NCBI GenBank assembly: GCA_026710565.1
Contig: JAPOQV010000291.1
Location: 1 to 27,863 of the forward strand
Direction of reading: 5' to 3'
DNA: 27,863 bases
Origin: Spirochaetaceae bacterium
GTDB taxonomy: Bacteria > Spirochaetota > Spirochaetia > SZUA-6 > Bin103
The notes beneath the pieces are model-generated. The model searched no databases, was not told the origin of the DNA, and saw only the letters and a program-made list of their open reading frames with translations. This document shows positions 1 to 7,316 of the stretch, piece after piece. Each line of letters starts with the position of its first letter. Within the stretch, counting starts at the first letter, position 1. The position numbers and the translations under genes were made by a program.

Positions 1-135
1 CGTGGAGATGGTGATCACCGCCATGAACAGGCTGTCGCCGAGCGGCCACCCTTCGATCAGGGAGAATCCCAGCGTGGCCACGACCGTGATCCCGAGCAGC
101 AGCGCGATCGCGACCACGAAGCGGCGGTGCGTCAT
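1..135 (-). CDS. Potassium channel family protein, N-terminal fragment
   Basis: Reading the minus strand from an ATG at 135 gives 45 uninterrupted codons running off the window edge. The peptide begins MTHRRFVVAIALLLGI, forms one hydrophobic helix (about residues 6-24), then continues IEGWPLGDSLFMAVITIST. The IEGW...DSLFM.VIT.ST stretch is the pore-helix entry of two-TM prokaryotic K+ channels (Ion_trans_2 family, often fused to a TrkA-N domain). In those proteins the TVGYGE selectivity filter follows directly, which would be just outside this window. The product would be an inner-membrane cation channel. No Shine-Dalgarno sequence is seen. A TATCAT hexamer lies 7 nt before the ATG, which suggests a leaderless transcript. 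The gene is divergent from the methyltransferase at 190. The family call is fairly confident; whether a regulatory domain follows cannot be seen. Confidence 0.72.
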   Translation of the reverse strand, partial: MTHRRFVVAIALLLGITVVATLGFSLIEGWPLGDSLFMAVITIST

Positions 136-142
136 CGGCAGG

Positions 143-148
143 ATGATA
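143..148 (-). promoter_or_regulatory. Candidate -10 box (TATCAT) for a leaderless channel mRNA
   Basis: The minus strand reads TATCAT followed by 7 nt and the ATG of the potassium channel. A TANNNT box at this distance would put the transcription start at or next to the start codon. No Shine-Dalgarno sequence competes with it. This is inferred from spacing only. Confidence 0.35.
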
Positions 149-189
149 GCGGGTGTCGCCTGTTATCGTGTGTCCGGCAGGAGGTGGGA

Positions 190-858
190 GTGAGCCAGGA
201 CGCTCGTCTGATCCGGGAACAGGTCGACTACTACCGCCGGCGCGCGCCCGAGTATGACGACTGGTTCTTCCAGCGCGGGCGCTACGACGAAGGCGACGCC
301 CGCCGGGCGCAGTGGCAGGCGGAGATCGAGTCCGCACGCACTCGACTGCGGTCCCTGGGCGAGGTCGACGACGCGCTGGAGCTGGCGTGCGGCACCGGGC
401 TCTGGACCGGGCACCTGCTGCGGCAGGCGCGCCGCCTGACCGCCGTGGACGCGTCGCCGGAGGCGATCGAGTTGGCGCTGGCCCGCGTGCGCCACGACCC
501 GCGCGTGGTGTTCGAGGTCGCCGACCTGTTCGCGTATCGGCCCGTGCAGCGCTACGACCTGGTGGCATTCACGTTCTGGCTCTCGCACGTGCCGGCAGAG
601 CGCATCGGCGGCTTCTTCGACCTGTTGCGGCGGTCTCTGCGCCCCGGCGGCCGGCTGTTCGCGGTCGACTCGGCGAAGACGCGGGACAAGCGGACCAGCG
701 CCGACGGGCTGCAGGAGCGCGATCTGGCCGACGGCAGCACCTTTCGGATCGTCAAGCGGTACTACGGCAAGGAGGAGTTGCAGGCGCTGTTCGCCGAGCA
801 CGGCTTCCGCGCGGACGTAACGCTCACGCCTTCGCTGTGGGTGGCCGTGGTGCGCTGA
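190..858 (+). CDS. Class I SAM-dependent methyltransferase
   Basis: A 222-aa protein when started at the GTG at 190, which has AGGAGG (179-184) 5 nt upstream. An in-frame ATG at 127 lacks a ribosome site and would add unrelated-looking residues. Motif I of the class I Rossmann fold is clear (ELACGTGLW, about residues 64-72). An acidic strand-2 end (LTAVDASP, about 83-90) should bind the SAM ribose. A later LRPGGRLFAVDS segment is the usual post-II/motif III region. It is a Methyltransf_11/25-type cytosolic enzyme with no visible substrate determinant. It converges on and overlaps the lyase gene at 824 by 35 bp. Family is confident, substrate unknown. Confidence 0.85.
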   Translation: MSQDARLIREQVDYYRRRAPEYDDWFFQRGRYDEGDARRAQWQAEIESARTRLRSLGEVDDALELACGTGLWTGHLLRQARRLTAVDASPEAIELALARVRHDPRVVFEVADLFAYRPVQRYDLVAFTFWLSHVPAERIGGFFDLLRRSLRPGGRLFAVDSAKTRDKRTSADGLQERDLADGSTFRIVKRYYGKEELQALFAEHGFRADVTLTPSLWVAVVR

Positions 859-1804
859 AGGATCCGGCAGCCTCCCACTCCTGAAGCATCGCTTCCACCT
901 GCGCGCGCTCCTCGGGAGTCAGCGCAGACAGCGGTGGGCGGCACGCGCTCGACGCGAAGACCCCGAGCTGGCGCAGCCCCTCCTTGACCACCGGGATCGA
1001 ACGCCCCGGCCTGGCGCGCAGCGCTGCGAGCGGCGCGAGTCGCTGCTGGATGACGCCGATGCGCTCGCGGTCGCCGTCGCTCACTGCGCGCCACAGGTCC
1101 ATCGACAGGGCGGGGACCAGGTTGACCGCACCGGTGGAGAAGGCGCGGGCACCCTCCAGGGCGCAGTATGGGAAGAGTCCCTCGCCGCCGCAGACGCCGG
1201 CGAGCCGGCGATCGGGGTTCTCCTCGCGCTGGGCGGCCATGAAGTCCCGGAACCACTGGACGTCGCCCGATTCCTCCTTCACGGCGATGACGGTGCCGAT
1301 ACCGGCCAGCCGGCGGGCCGATGCGACGCTCAGCGGGACGGCGCTCGTCCGGTACAGCATGAAGCCGATGTCGGCGGACTCGGCGACTGCGCGGTTGTAG
1401 CGCTCGGCGCCCTCGCCGGTCATGCCGAACATCGGGTCCACCATCGTGATCTGCGCCGCCGGACAGCCCAGCCGGTGCGCGGCGCGCGCCTGCTCGATCG
1501 CACGGCCGATCGACCCGCTCACCGAAGCCAGCACCAGGGCATGGCCGCCGGCCTCCTGCACGGCGGCCTCCGTCACGGCGTGCCACTCGTCCGTCGACAG
1601 CGAGAAGCACTCGCCCGTCCCGCCACACGGGGTCACGGCCGGCACGCCATGTTCGACCAGGCGGCGGATCAGGCGGCGGAATGCGTCCAGATCGACGGGC
1701 GCCTCGGGATCGTCGTCCGTGAACGGGGTGGGTGGGTAGGCGACCGGGCCGGCCAAGCGGGCCTGCAGCGCTGCGCGATCCATCGGCGCGGGCAAGCCTG
1801 CCAC
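824..1804 (-). CDS. DHDPS/NAL-family lyase, 5-dehydro-4-deoxyglucarate dehydratase-like
   Basis: A 326-aa class I aldolase-fold protein. Visible family signatures (GTG-start numbering) are the GGTGE loop at 61-65, the conserved Tyr in LYRTS (Y151) and the Schiff-base Lys in VIAVKEES (K176). The opening GPVAYPPTPF, the GGTGECFSL block and the YRTSAVPLSVASARRLA segment look closer to 5-dehydro-4-deoxyglucarate dehydratase (KdgD) than to true DapA. It may therefore convert a sugar-acid derivative to a 2-oxo acid in the cytosol. The GTG at 1804 and an in-frame ATG at 1783 are both possible starts; the ATG gives the more typical N-terminus, and neither has a strong ribosome site. It overlaps the methyltransferase tail to tail. 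Other DHDPS-family aldolases cannot be excluded. Confidence 0.82.
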   Translation of the reverse strand: MAGLPAPMDRAALQARLAGPVAYPPTPFTDDDPEAPVDLDAFRRLIRRLVEHGVPAVTPCGGTGECFSLSTDEWHAVTEAAVQEAGGHALVLASVSGSIGRAIEQARAAHRLGCPAAQITMVDPMFGMTGEGAERYNRAVAESADIGFMLYRTSAVPLSVASARRLAGIGTVIAVKEESGDVQWFRDFMAAQREENPDRRLAGVCGGEGLFPYCALEGARAFSTGAVNLVPALSMDLWRAVSDGDRERIGVIQQRLAPLAALRARPGRSIPVVKEGLRQLGVFASSACRPPLSALTPEERAQVEAMLQEWEAAGSFSAPRPPTAKA

Positions 1805-1932
1805 ATCGCGGCGCGCGCCGCAGCACGCGGCGCGGCTATGCCGCCGGTGCCTCGGGATCGGCCGGCTGCGGCGTCACCGCTGTCCTGCCGTGAGCGAAGG
1901 ACAACGCGGGGACGTGGTCGGTTCGCCGGGGA

Positions 1933-2043
1933 TCAGAAGTTGATGGCGCCAAGCGCGACCGCGGCGGCCACGACCAGCGCGGTCACGACGAGCGCTATGC
2001 GCTTGCGCCAGATCGTCGCCTGACTCTGTTGCCGAGCTGTCAT
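1933..2043 (-). CDS. Small single-pass membrane protein (36 aa)
   Basis: The minus strand encodes 36 residues from the ATG at 2043 to the TGA at 1933-1935. The order is a short polar and basic N-terminus (MTARQQSQATIWRKR), then one hydrophobic helix of about 20 residues rich in Val and Ala, ending GAINF. AGGG sits 8 nt upstream of the ATG. The basic-then-hydrophobic layout fits an N-in membrane anchor or small regulatory membrane protein. It lies alone between the DUF3179 gene and the lyase, both on the same strand. I recognise no family. It could be a chance ORF, but the ribosome site and clean helix argue for expression. Confidence 0.45.
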   Translation of the reverse strand: MTARQQSQATIWRKRIALVVTALVVAAAVALGAINF

Positions 2044-2123
2044 GTGCATATCCCTATGGATCGTCAGTCAGCAATCGCGACTTGAGCCCTGCGGATTGCG
2101 TACGTCGGATCCCGGCGATCGCT

Positions 2124-3122
2124 CTACTCGGCCAGGGCGTAGACCTCGGTGTCGGGGTAGAACGCGTACCAGGCGAACCAGAAGTCGCGTTCCTTGGCCA
2201 GCACACGACCGTCGGCCGCGTCGGTGAAGGTGACCAGCCCCGATTCGTCGCGCTCCACCCGGATCACGGTGTCGCCGACGGGGTCCTCGAACGGCGCGTT
2301 CTCGATCACGGCGTCCTCGAAATAGGCCTTGCGGATGCCGCCGGCCTCGATGCCGAAGATCACCGCCTTGGGATGGAAGCGGCCGTCCTCCACGTTTTGC
2401 ACCGGGAACCAGACCGAATAGTCGGTGTCGTACCCGTCGTACGGATCGTAGCTGTAGTCCCGGTAGCCGCCTCCGCGGTCCAGGATCTCCGCGTCGGGAT
2501 GGTGCGGGCTCCACTCGCCCCAGCGCACCACGTCGACCGCGACCGGGGTCAGCCACTGGCCGCTCATGCTGCCGAACACGGCCTGTCCGCCGATCTGCAT
2601 CCACAGCGATCGCGTGCGCCGGTCATACATGACCAGATTGGAGTTGTAGAGCATCCCGCTGGTACCGAACTCGACCGGCTCGCAGTCGATGGTGCGCTCG
2701 TAGGCGATGCCCGAGCCGCACAGCGGGCAGTACGTGACCACGATCGGATCGCCGCCCACCGTGTCGTTGACGATCTCGTGGTGGGTGAGGATCCGGAACG
2801 GATAGCCGCGCTCGATCCCGTTGTGGGTGAGCACGACCAGCAGGTCGTCAGGCTCCAGCCAGCCGGCCGCGTCGCTGACGGTGGAGAACGTCGGAAGATC
2901 GATCGAGGGAATGCCGTCCGGCGGTGGGCCGCCGTGCGAAAGCTGCCCCGGATGCAGCAGGAAGGGGATGCCGTTGAGCGACTGGCTGACCTCCTCCGGG
3001 ACCGGCACGTGCGTGGAAGGGGTGCACTCATCGGCCGCCCACGCGGCACCTCCGGCCAGGATCAGGGCGGCGCAGGCGACGATCGCGCGACATGCGCGGC
3101 GGGACGTTAGTGAGGAGGGCAT
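2124..3122 (-). CDS. Secreted DUF3179 domain-containing protein
   Basis: A 332-aa protein with an N-terminal signal peptide: basic SRRACR, a hydrophobic stretch at about 12-27, and a probable signal peptidase I cut near AWA/AD. The mature part matches DUF3179: LPTFSTVSDAAGWLEPDDLLVVL, RILTHHEIVND, the hallmark YCPLCGSG Cys pair (C132, C135) and a NSNLVMYDRRTRSLW.Q..G.A block. The CPLC motif suggests a metal or redox site in the periplasm, but the biochemical function of the family is not established. Length is usual for the family. No good ribosome site precedes the ATG at 3122; a 72-bp gap separates it from the divergent hydrolase. Confidence 0.85.
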   Translation of the reverse strand: MPSSLTSRRACRAIVACAALILAGGAAWAADECTPSTHVPVPEEVSQSLNGIPFLLHPGQLSHGGPPPDGIPSIDLPTFSTVSDAAGWLEPDDLLVVLTHNGIERGYPFRILTHHEIVNDTVGGDPIVVTYCPLCGSGIAYERTIDCEPVEFGTSGMLYNSNLVMYDRRTRSLWMQIGGQAVFGSMSGQWLTPVAVDVVRWGEWSPHHPDAEILDRGGGYRDYSYDPYDGYDTDYSVWFPVQNVEDGRFHPKAVIFGIEAGGIRKAYFEDAVIENAPFEDPVGDTVIRVERDESGLVTFTDAADGRVLAKERDFWFAWYAFYPDTEVYALAE

Positions 3123-3180
3123 ACGGTCAGGACAGCGCGCGCCAACTCCTTCTTACCGGCGGAGTGCGCGGTCGAGTCGG

Positions 3181-3186
3181 TATACT
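3181..3186 (+). promoter_or_regulatory. Candidate -10 box (TATACT) for a leaderless hydrolase mRNA
   Basis: TATACT, close to the sigma-70 -10 consensus, ends 8 nt before the hydrolase ATG at 3195. No Shine-Dalgarno sequence lies between them. A transcript starting about 7 nt past the box would begin at or next to the start codon. No convincing -35 hexamer is seen at 16-18 bp spacing. Confidence 0.4.
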
Positions 3187-3194
3187 CGGACACG

Positions 3195-4160
3195 ATGTCG
3201 TCGCGCATGGCCGGAATCGAGCCGGCGTACCCCGGTCCGCTCCCGTTGGCGGAGGTTCCTGGCAAGTTCCGGGAGCTGATCGGCCTGGACGTGATCCCGG
3301 ACCAGGTCGACTTCACCAGCGCGGACACCGTGGTGGAGGACGGTCTGGCGCTCACCCGGCTGACCTTCCGCAACTTTCTGGGCGAATCCGTGCACGCCAT
3401 CGCCATCCTGCCCGCCGAGCCGGCCGGCACGCTGCCCGGCGTGATCTGCACGAACGGCACCGCCAGCACGGCCGAGGACGTAGCGCATCCCGAGTACCAC
3501 CGCAAGACCCCGCACAAGGGCCCGCTGTACGGCTGGGGGCGGGAGATGGCGCGCCGCGGCTTCGCGGTGCTGACCTTCACCCCGAAGGGGGCGGCGGCCC
3601 GGCGGGGGACCGTGGAAGCGTGGGAGGAGGAGCAGCGGCTGTTGCTGCCGTTCGGGCGGTCGCAGGTGGGCGTGATCGCCGACGAGGCGGTGCGCGCCAC
3701 GCGCGTGCTCGGCGCGCTGGACGGCGTCGACCCCGGCCGCATCGGGCTCACCGGTATGTCGCTGGGCGGCTGGACGTCGTGGCTGGGCATGGTGGCAGCC
3801 CCCTGGGTGAAGACGGCGGCGCCGATCGCCGGCGGGCTCGGAACCCTGCGCGCGAACATCGACCACGGCCTGGTGTGGCGCCACTCGTCGTTCTGTTTCG
3901 TCCCGCACATGCTGCGTTACTTCGATCACCCGCAACTGATCGCGGCGGCGGTCGCCCCGCGCCCGTTCATGATGGTGGCGCCGCTGGAGGACGAGGACAT
4001 GCCCGCGGACGGCGTCGACGAGTTCGTGGATTACGTGAGCGGCGTATACGAGCAGGCCGGCGTCCCGGACCGGGTCCTCGTGCACCGGCCGCCCGGCCAC
4101 CACGTGTTCACCATGCAGTACTTCGAGTGGGCCGTGGAGTGGTTCGAGCGCTGGCTATAG
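3195..4160 (+). CDS. Alpha/beta hydrolase, dienelactone-hydrolase/acetyl-xylan-esterase-like
   Basis: A 321-aa serine hydrolase. The nucleophile elbow is GMSLGG (S189). The acid is probably in the PLEDEDMPADGVDE loop (about 263-275), and the base is one of the His residues in PPGHHVF (302-303). It lacks a signal peptide, so it is cytosolic. The fold and PGVICTNGTAST opening resemble DLH/PF12715-like hydrolases that often sit in polysaccharide or natural-product catabolic clusters; an ester of a sugar is a reasonable but unproven substrate. The next gene starts 13 bp downstream, so the two are almost certainly co-transcribed. The start is uncertain between ATG 3195 and ATG 3207. Confidence 0.82.
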   Translation: MSSRMAGIEPAYPGPLPLAEVPGKFRELIGLDVIPDQVDFTSADTVVEDGLALTRLTFRNFLGESVHAIAILPAEPAGTLPGVICTNGTASTAEDVAHPEYHRKTPHKGPLYGWGREMARRGFAVLTFTPKGAAARRGTVEAWEEEQRLLLPFGRSQVGVIADEAVRATRVLGALDGVDPGRIGLTGMSLGGWTSWLGMVAAPWVKTAAPIAGGLGTLRANIDHGLVWRHSSFCFVPHMLRYFDHPQLIAAAVAPRPFMMVAPLEDEDMPADGVDEFVDYVSGVYEQAGVPDRVLVHRPPGHHVFTMQYFEWAVEWFERWL

Positions 4161-4173
4161 AGGAGGCACGCGA

Positions 4174-5376
4174 ATGATCACCGAGGCGACGTATCGACGT
4201 GACGGACGCACGGTCGCGGTGCGGGTCGAGCGGATCGACACCTGGGTCGAGGACGCGGGCGAGATCGTCAACTTCCCGTGCCTGCTGGAGCTGGACGGCC
4301 GGCTGATCCTGTTCTACTCGCGCTCCCGGCACGGCGGCGAGCACGTGGCTGCGGAGGATCCCGTGAACGTCATCGAGTCGTGCGACGACGGCGACACTTG
4401 GCACCCGGCGCCGGAGGAATTCGAGCTGTTGTCGCGGGATCCCGTGTCGGGACGGATCAGCGACACGTTCAGCACCTCGCTCGGCTACCTGCAGGACGGC
4501 ACGATCGTGCACGTTGGGCACAACACCCAACTCCAGCACGACATTGGCTACGACCGGTCCGAGAGCCACATGCACGTGCAGTTCCAGCAGGACGACCCCA
4601 CGTTCCGGTTCCAGCGCGCCTCGCGCGACGGCCGGCTGCTGGAAACGGTGCCGTTCAAGGTGTCCGGGATGACGTGGGGCCGGGCTTCCTACCAAGTCTA
4701 CTCCACGATCCTGGAGGTGGACGGCGGCGACCTGCTGACGGCGATGGAGTGGGCGAAGATCCTGCCGGAGTCGGAGTGGATCCGCAGGCCGAACGGCTCG
4801 GTCTGGGTGTATCGCTTCGGCGTGTTCATCGTGCGGTCGAGCGACGCCGGCAGGTCGTGGGAGCTGGTGGAGGAGTTCGACCCGGAGAAGATCAAGCCGG
4901 TGTACGGGGTCAGCGACCGCGCCGTGGACGAGGGGTTCGACGAGGCTGACATGCGCATCCTGCCGAACGGCGACATCCTGTGCGTGTTCCGCACCGGATC
5001 GGACTCCCCGCTGTGGCAGTCACGCTCGCGCGACGGCGGGCGCACGTGGGCGGCGCCGGCTCCGATCGGCTGGCCTTCGGTGAAGCCGCGGCTGCAGGTG
5101 CTGCCGAACGGCGTGCTTGCCTGCGCCTCCGGCCGCGGCTCCTACGGCCAGCCTCAGGTCACCCACGTGATGCTCAGCCTGGACGGCACCGGCCGCCACT
5201 GGGAGCCGCCGTTCTGCTTCCACACCGGCCCCGGTTGCTCGTACACCTCGACCATGCAGCGCGACGGTACGCTGCACGTGGTCTACTCGGCCTCCGACTT
5301 CACCCGCGACATGGGCACCCACGGCCTGCCCAAGCAAGCGATCCGCCGCGCGGTGCTCGCCATCGAGGTGGTCTGA
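4174..5376 (+). CDS. BNR/Asp-box repeat protein, sialidase-like (cytosolic)
   Basis: A 400-aa six-bladed-propeller candidate. Asp-box repeats are visible as SCDDGDTW (69-76), SSDAGRSW (about 223) and SRDGGRTW (about 285), the S-x-D-x-G-x-T-W pattern of neuraminidase-fold proteins. GAGG at the ribosome-site distance precedes the ATG, and the gene follows the alpha/beta hydrolase by 13 bp. No signal peptide is present, so the protein would act on an imported or cytosolic substrate. The classical sialidase Arg triad and FRIP motif are not evident to me, so true sialidase activity should not be assumed. It shares its overall plan with the protein at 8341. Confidence 0.8.
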   Translation: MITEATYRRDGRTVAVRVERIDTWVEDAGEIVNFPCLLELDGRLILFYSRSRHGGEHVAAEDPVNVIESCDDGDTWHPAPEEFELLSRDPVSGRISDTFSTSLGYLQDGTIVHVGHNTQLQHDIGYDRSESHMHVQFQQDDPTFRFQRASRDGRLLETVPFKVSGMTWGRASYQVYSTILEVDGGDLLTAMEWAKILPESEWIRRPNGSVWVYRFGVFIVRSSDAGRSWELVEEFDPEKIKPVYGVSDRAVDEGFDEADMRILPNGDILCVFRTGSDSPLWQSRSRDGGRTWAAPAPIGWPSVKPRLQVLPNGVLACASGRGSYGQPQVTHVMLSLDGTGRHWEPPFCFHTGPGCSYTSTMQRDGTLHVVYSASDFTRDMGTHGLPKQAIRRAVLAIEVV

Positions 5377-5438
5377 ACTGCGACCAAGGGCCGACTGATG
5401 CGATGACAGCCGGACCGGATCCTGGGAGGAGGGGACGC

Positions 5439-5708
5439 ATGGCGACGGTCGAAGACCTGCTCGGTCCGCTCGCGAGCTGGTGGATCGCGATGTCGTCGTG
5501 GTCAGCGGAGGCCGGACGGTTGCGGTGCTGGCCACGCCGTTGGATCAAGCGGCGCCACCGGGACGCCGAGCTGCAACGGCGGATCATCCGCGAACACGTG
5601 GCGATGATCCAGTTCGGTGGATGTGATGGCGGGGATGGCAGACGGCCCGCAACCCATAACGGGGTTCAGTCGCTCGCCGGGATCAGGGTCCGGACGCCGT
5701 TGCGGTAG
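5439..5708 (+). CDS. Small uncharacterised Trp/Arg-rich protein (89 aa)
   Basis: An ATG at 5439 is preceded by the strong purine run GGGAGGAGGGG about 5 nt upstream, the best ribosome site in the neighbourhood, and opens 89 codons. The N-terminal half (MATVEDLLGPLASWWIAMSS) could form an amphipathic helix. The middle is rich in Arg, Trp and His (RLRCWPRRWIKRRHRD) and the C-terminal third is low in order. The 3' end overlaps the convergent kinase gene by 43 bp, so the last 14 codons are constrained by another gene. No family is recognised. The ribosome site argues for translation; the overlap and odd composition argue against. Confidence 0.4.
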   Translation: MATVEDLLGPLASWWIAMSSWSAEAGRLRCWPRRWIKRRHRDAELQRRIIREHVAMIQFGGCDGGDGRRPATHNGVQSLAGIRVRTPLR

Positions 5709-6388
5709 ACGACCTGCTGTTTGCCGCCGGGGACGGGCAGCGCGCGCAGGGCCAGCTCGCCGAAGGTGACCAAGGGCTCGGACTTGAGCAGGATCTCGTC
5801 GAGCGACTGCTCGGGCGTGCGGCCGGTGGTGTCGATGGTGACGACGCGGCCGACCTTGCGCAACAGGGAGTTCTCCACTTCCTCCGCGAAGCGCTCCTTG
5901 ATGCGGGCGATGTCGGCTTCGCGGATCACCTGGTGCTCGTGGGGGGCGTCCGTCATCCGCCGGCGGATCGCCTGGTCGTCGGCGGTGAGGTGGAACAGGA
6001 CCACGTCCGGCAGGCGGCGCTCGAAGATCTGCGCCTCGTAGACGCGCTGCTTGATGTGCCGGTAGCGGCGGTAGTAGGGGCTCTCGGGGTCATCGCCGTA
6101 GATGTCGCAGTAGACGGCCTCCTCGATGAACCAGCCGCCGAACAGGGGGTTCTGGATGAACTCGATCAGCTCGATGTGGAACTGGATCTGCATGCGCTGG
6201 TAGCGCTCCTTCATGTCGTCGGGCGCGTCCAGCAGCAGCTTCCGCGCCTCCTCGCTCAGGGTGCGGTCGGGCAGGCTGAAGTGGTCGTCGTAATGCGCGG
6301 GCAGGCCACGCGCCTCGTAATAGCCGCCGAGCAGGTTGATCAGCGTCGTTTTGCCGGCGTACTCGATGCCGGTGAAGATGGCTCTCAT
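5666..6388 (-). CDS. P-loop nucleoside/nucleotide kinase-like protein (thymidylate-kinase fold)
   Basis: A 240-aa protein with an N-terminal Walker A (GIEYAGKTT, 7-15), a long helical middle with an acidic FIEEAVYCDIYGDD segment, a strand-plus-Asp VVLFHLTADD region and a lid-like Arg cluster (IRRRMTD). The arrangement fits the dNK/thymidylate kinase superfamily rather than an ABC or AAA ATPase. GGAGG lies 8 nt before the ATG. It is the third gene of a minus-strand operon behind two PhyH-type dioxygenases (28 bp after the second), so its substrate may be a small molecule related to theirs rather than dTMP. That link is inference from context. Confidence 0.7.
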   Translation of the reverse strand: MRAIFTGIEYAGKTTLINLLGGYYEARGLPAHYDDHFSLPDRTLSEEARKLLLDAPDDMKERYQRMQIQFHIELIEFIQNPLFGGWFIEEAVYCDIYGDDPESPYYRRYRHIKQRVYEAQIFERRLPDVVLFHLTADDQAIRRRMTDAPHEHQVIREADIARIKERFAEEVENSLLRKVGRVVTIDTTGRTPEQSLDEILLKSEPLVTFGELALRALPVPGGKQQVVYRNGVRTLIPASD

Positions 6389-6416
6389 TCCGTGTGCCTC
6401 CGTCGTGGTGTGGTGA

Positions 6417-7316
6417 TCAGACGCGGCCGGCGGCGGCCAGCCGCTTCTCCGCCGCCGTGGTCCGCTTGCGGATGCGCAGCGGCACGTTCGTCTGCGGGTC
6501 GGGGTCGCTGTCGGCCCCGGTCTCCCGGTCCAGGAACAGCGGAAAGTCCTCCGCGTCCGGGTTGGTCAGGCCGTGCGGATGCCGGTAGCTGCGCATGATG
6601 ATGCGCTGCTCGCGGGTGAGCGTGGCCAGCCAGTCGTCGTCGGAGAAGTAGTGGTCGCCGGCGGTGACCCAGCTCGGGCAGTAGGAGAGGAAGAAGTTCC
6701 TGCGCTCCACGTCGGTCTCGTTGGGCTCGACCCGATGCCAGAGGTTGCCGTTGTAAATGGTCAGCGTGCCGGCCTGCACGCACAGGATCTCCTCGCCCGG
6801 GGCGTTGTCGTGGGTGTGGTACTGCTCCAGGTGCTGGCTGCGGTGGCTGCCCGGCACGTAGACGAAGTTGCCCATGCGCGGCGCGGGGATGTCGGTGAGC
6901 CAGTAGCCGACGCTCATGCGCAGCGGCAGCTCGGGTGAGAACACCTGGTACGGCAGCGCTCGCGGGCTGTCCGGGTGCCAGGCGTTGCGCTCGGTGCCGC
7001 GCGCGCGGATGCGCAGGTCGCTGCGCAGCAGCTTCAGCATCTCCCCGAAGACGTCGTAGACGTAGCCCACGTGCCGGTCGTGGTCGATCAACTCCGCGAT
7101 CGCGGGATCGAGCTCGACCGCGTTCTCTTTCCGCAGCGACCGCCCCGGCCGGTAGTTCGGATCGTCCGCGGCCACCCGGTCGACCGCCGCCAGGTAGTGG
7201 CCGATCTCGTCCGGGGACAGCGCGTTCTCGATCCGGATCAGGCCCTGCTGCTGGAACTCCTGCCACTGCTCGTCCGTGAACCCGCGCGGTGCGACGCGCA
7301 GCTCGTTTTCGCTCAT
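6417..7316 (-). CDS. Phytanoyl-CoA dioxygenase (PhyH) family protein, copy 1
   Basis: A 299-aa Fe(II)/2-oxoglutarate dioxygenase. The iron triad is visible as HPD (H114, D116) in NAWHPDSPRA and H194 in LWHRVEP, with a 2-oxoglutarate-binding Arg probably at R205 or R206 (VERRNFF). The central GYWLTD...GNFVYVPGSHR block is typical of PhyH. A GAGGAGGAG ribosome site precedes ATG 7316. This start overlaps the stop of the upstream paralogue in an ATGA, so the two are translationally coupled. The neighbour shares nearly the whole PLRMSVGYWLTD...ARMGNFVYVPGSHR core and the CPSW and SYPHP/SYRHP segments, indicating a tandem duplication. Substrate unknown; PhyH members hydroxylate diverse small molecules. 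Confidence 0.88.
   Translation of the reverse strand: MSENELRVAPRGFTDEQWQEFQQQGLIRIENALSPDEIGHYLAAVDRVAADDPNYRPGRSLRKENAVELDPAIAELIDHDRHVGYVYDVFGEMLKLLRSDLRIRARGTERNAWHPDSPRALPYQVFSPELPLRMSVGYWLTDIPAPRMGNFVYVPGSHRSQHLEQYHTHDNAPGEEILCVQAGTLTIYNGNLWHRVEPNETDVERRNFFLSYCPSWVTAGDHYFSDDDWLATLTREQRIIMRSYRHPHGLTNPDAEDFPLFLDRETGADSDPDPQTNVPLRIRKRTTAAEKRLAAAGRV

Noticed and set aside
3107..3910. Long minus-strand open frame opposite the alpha/beta hydrolase
   Set aside because: It is a shadow of the hydrolase in GC-rich DNA; the plus frame shows a complete catalytic elbow and family motifs.
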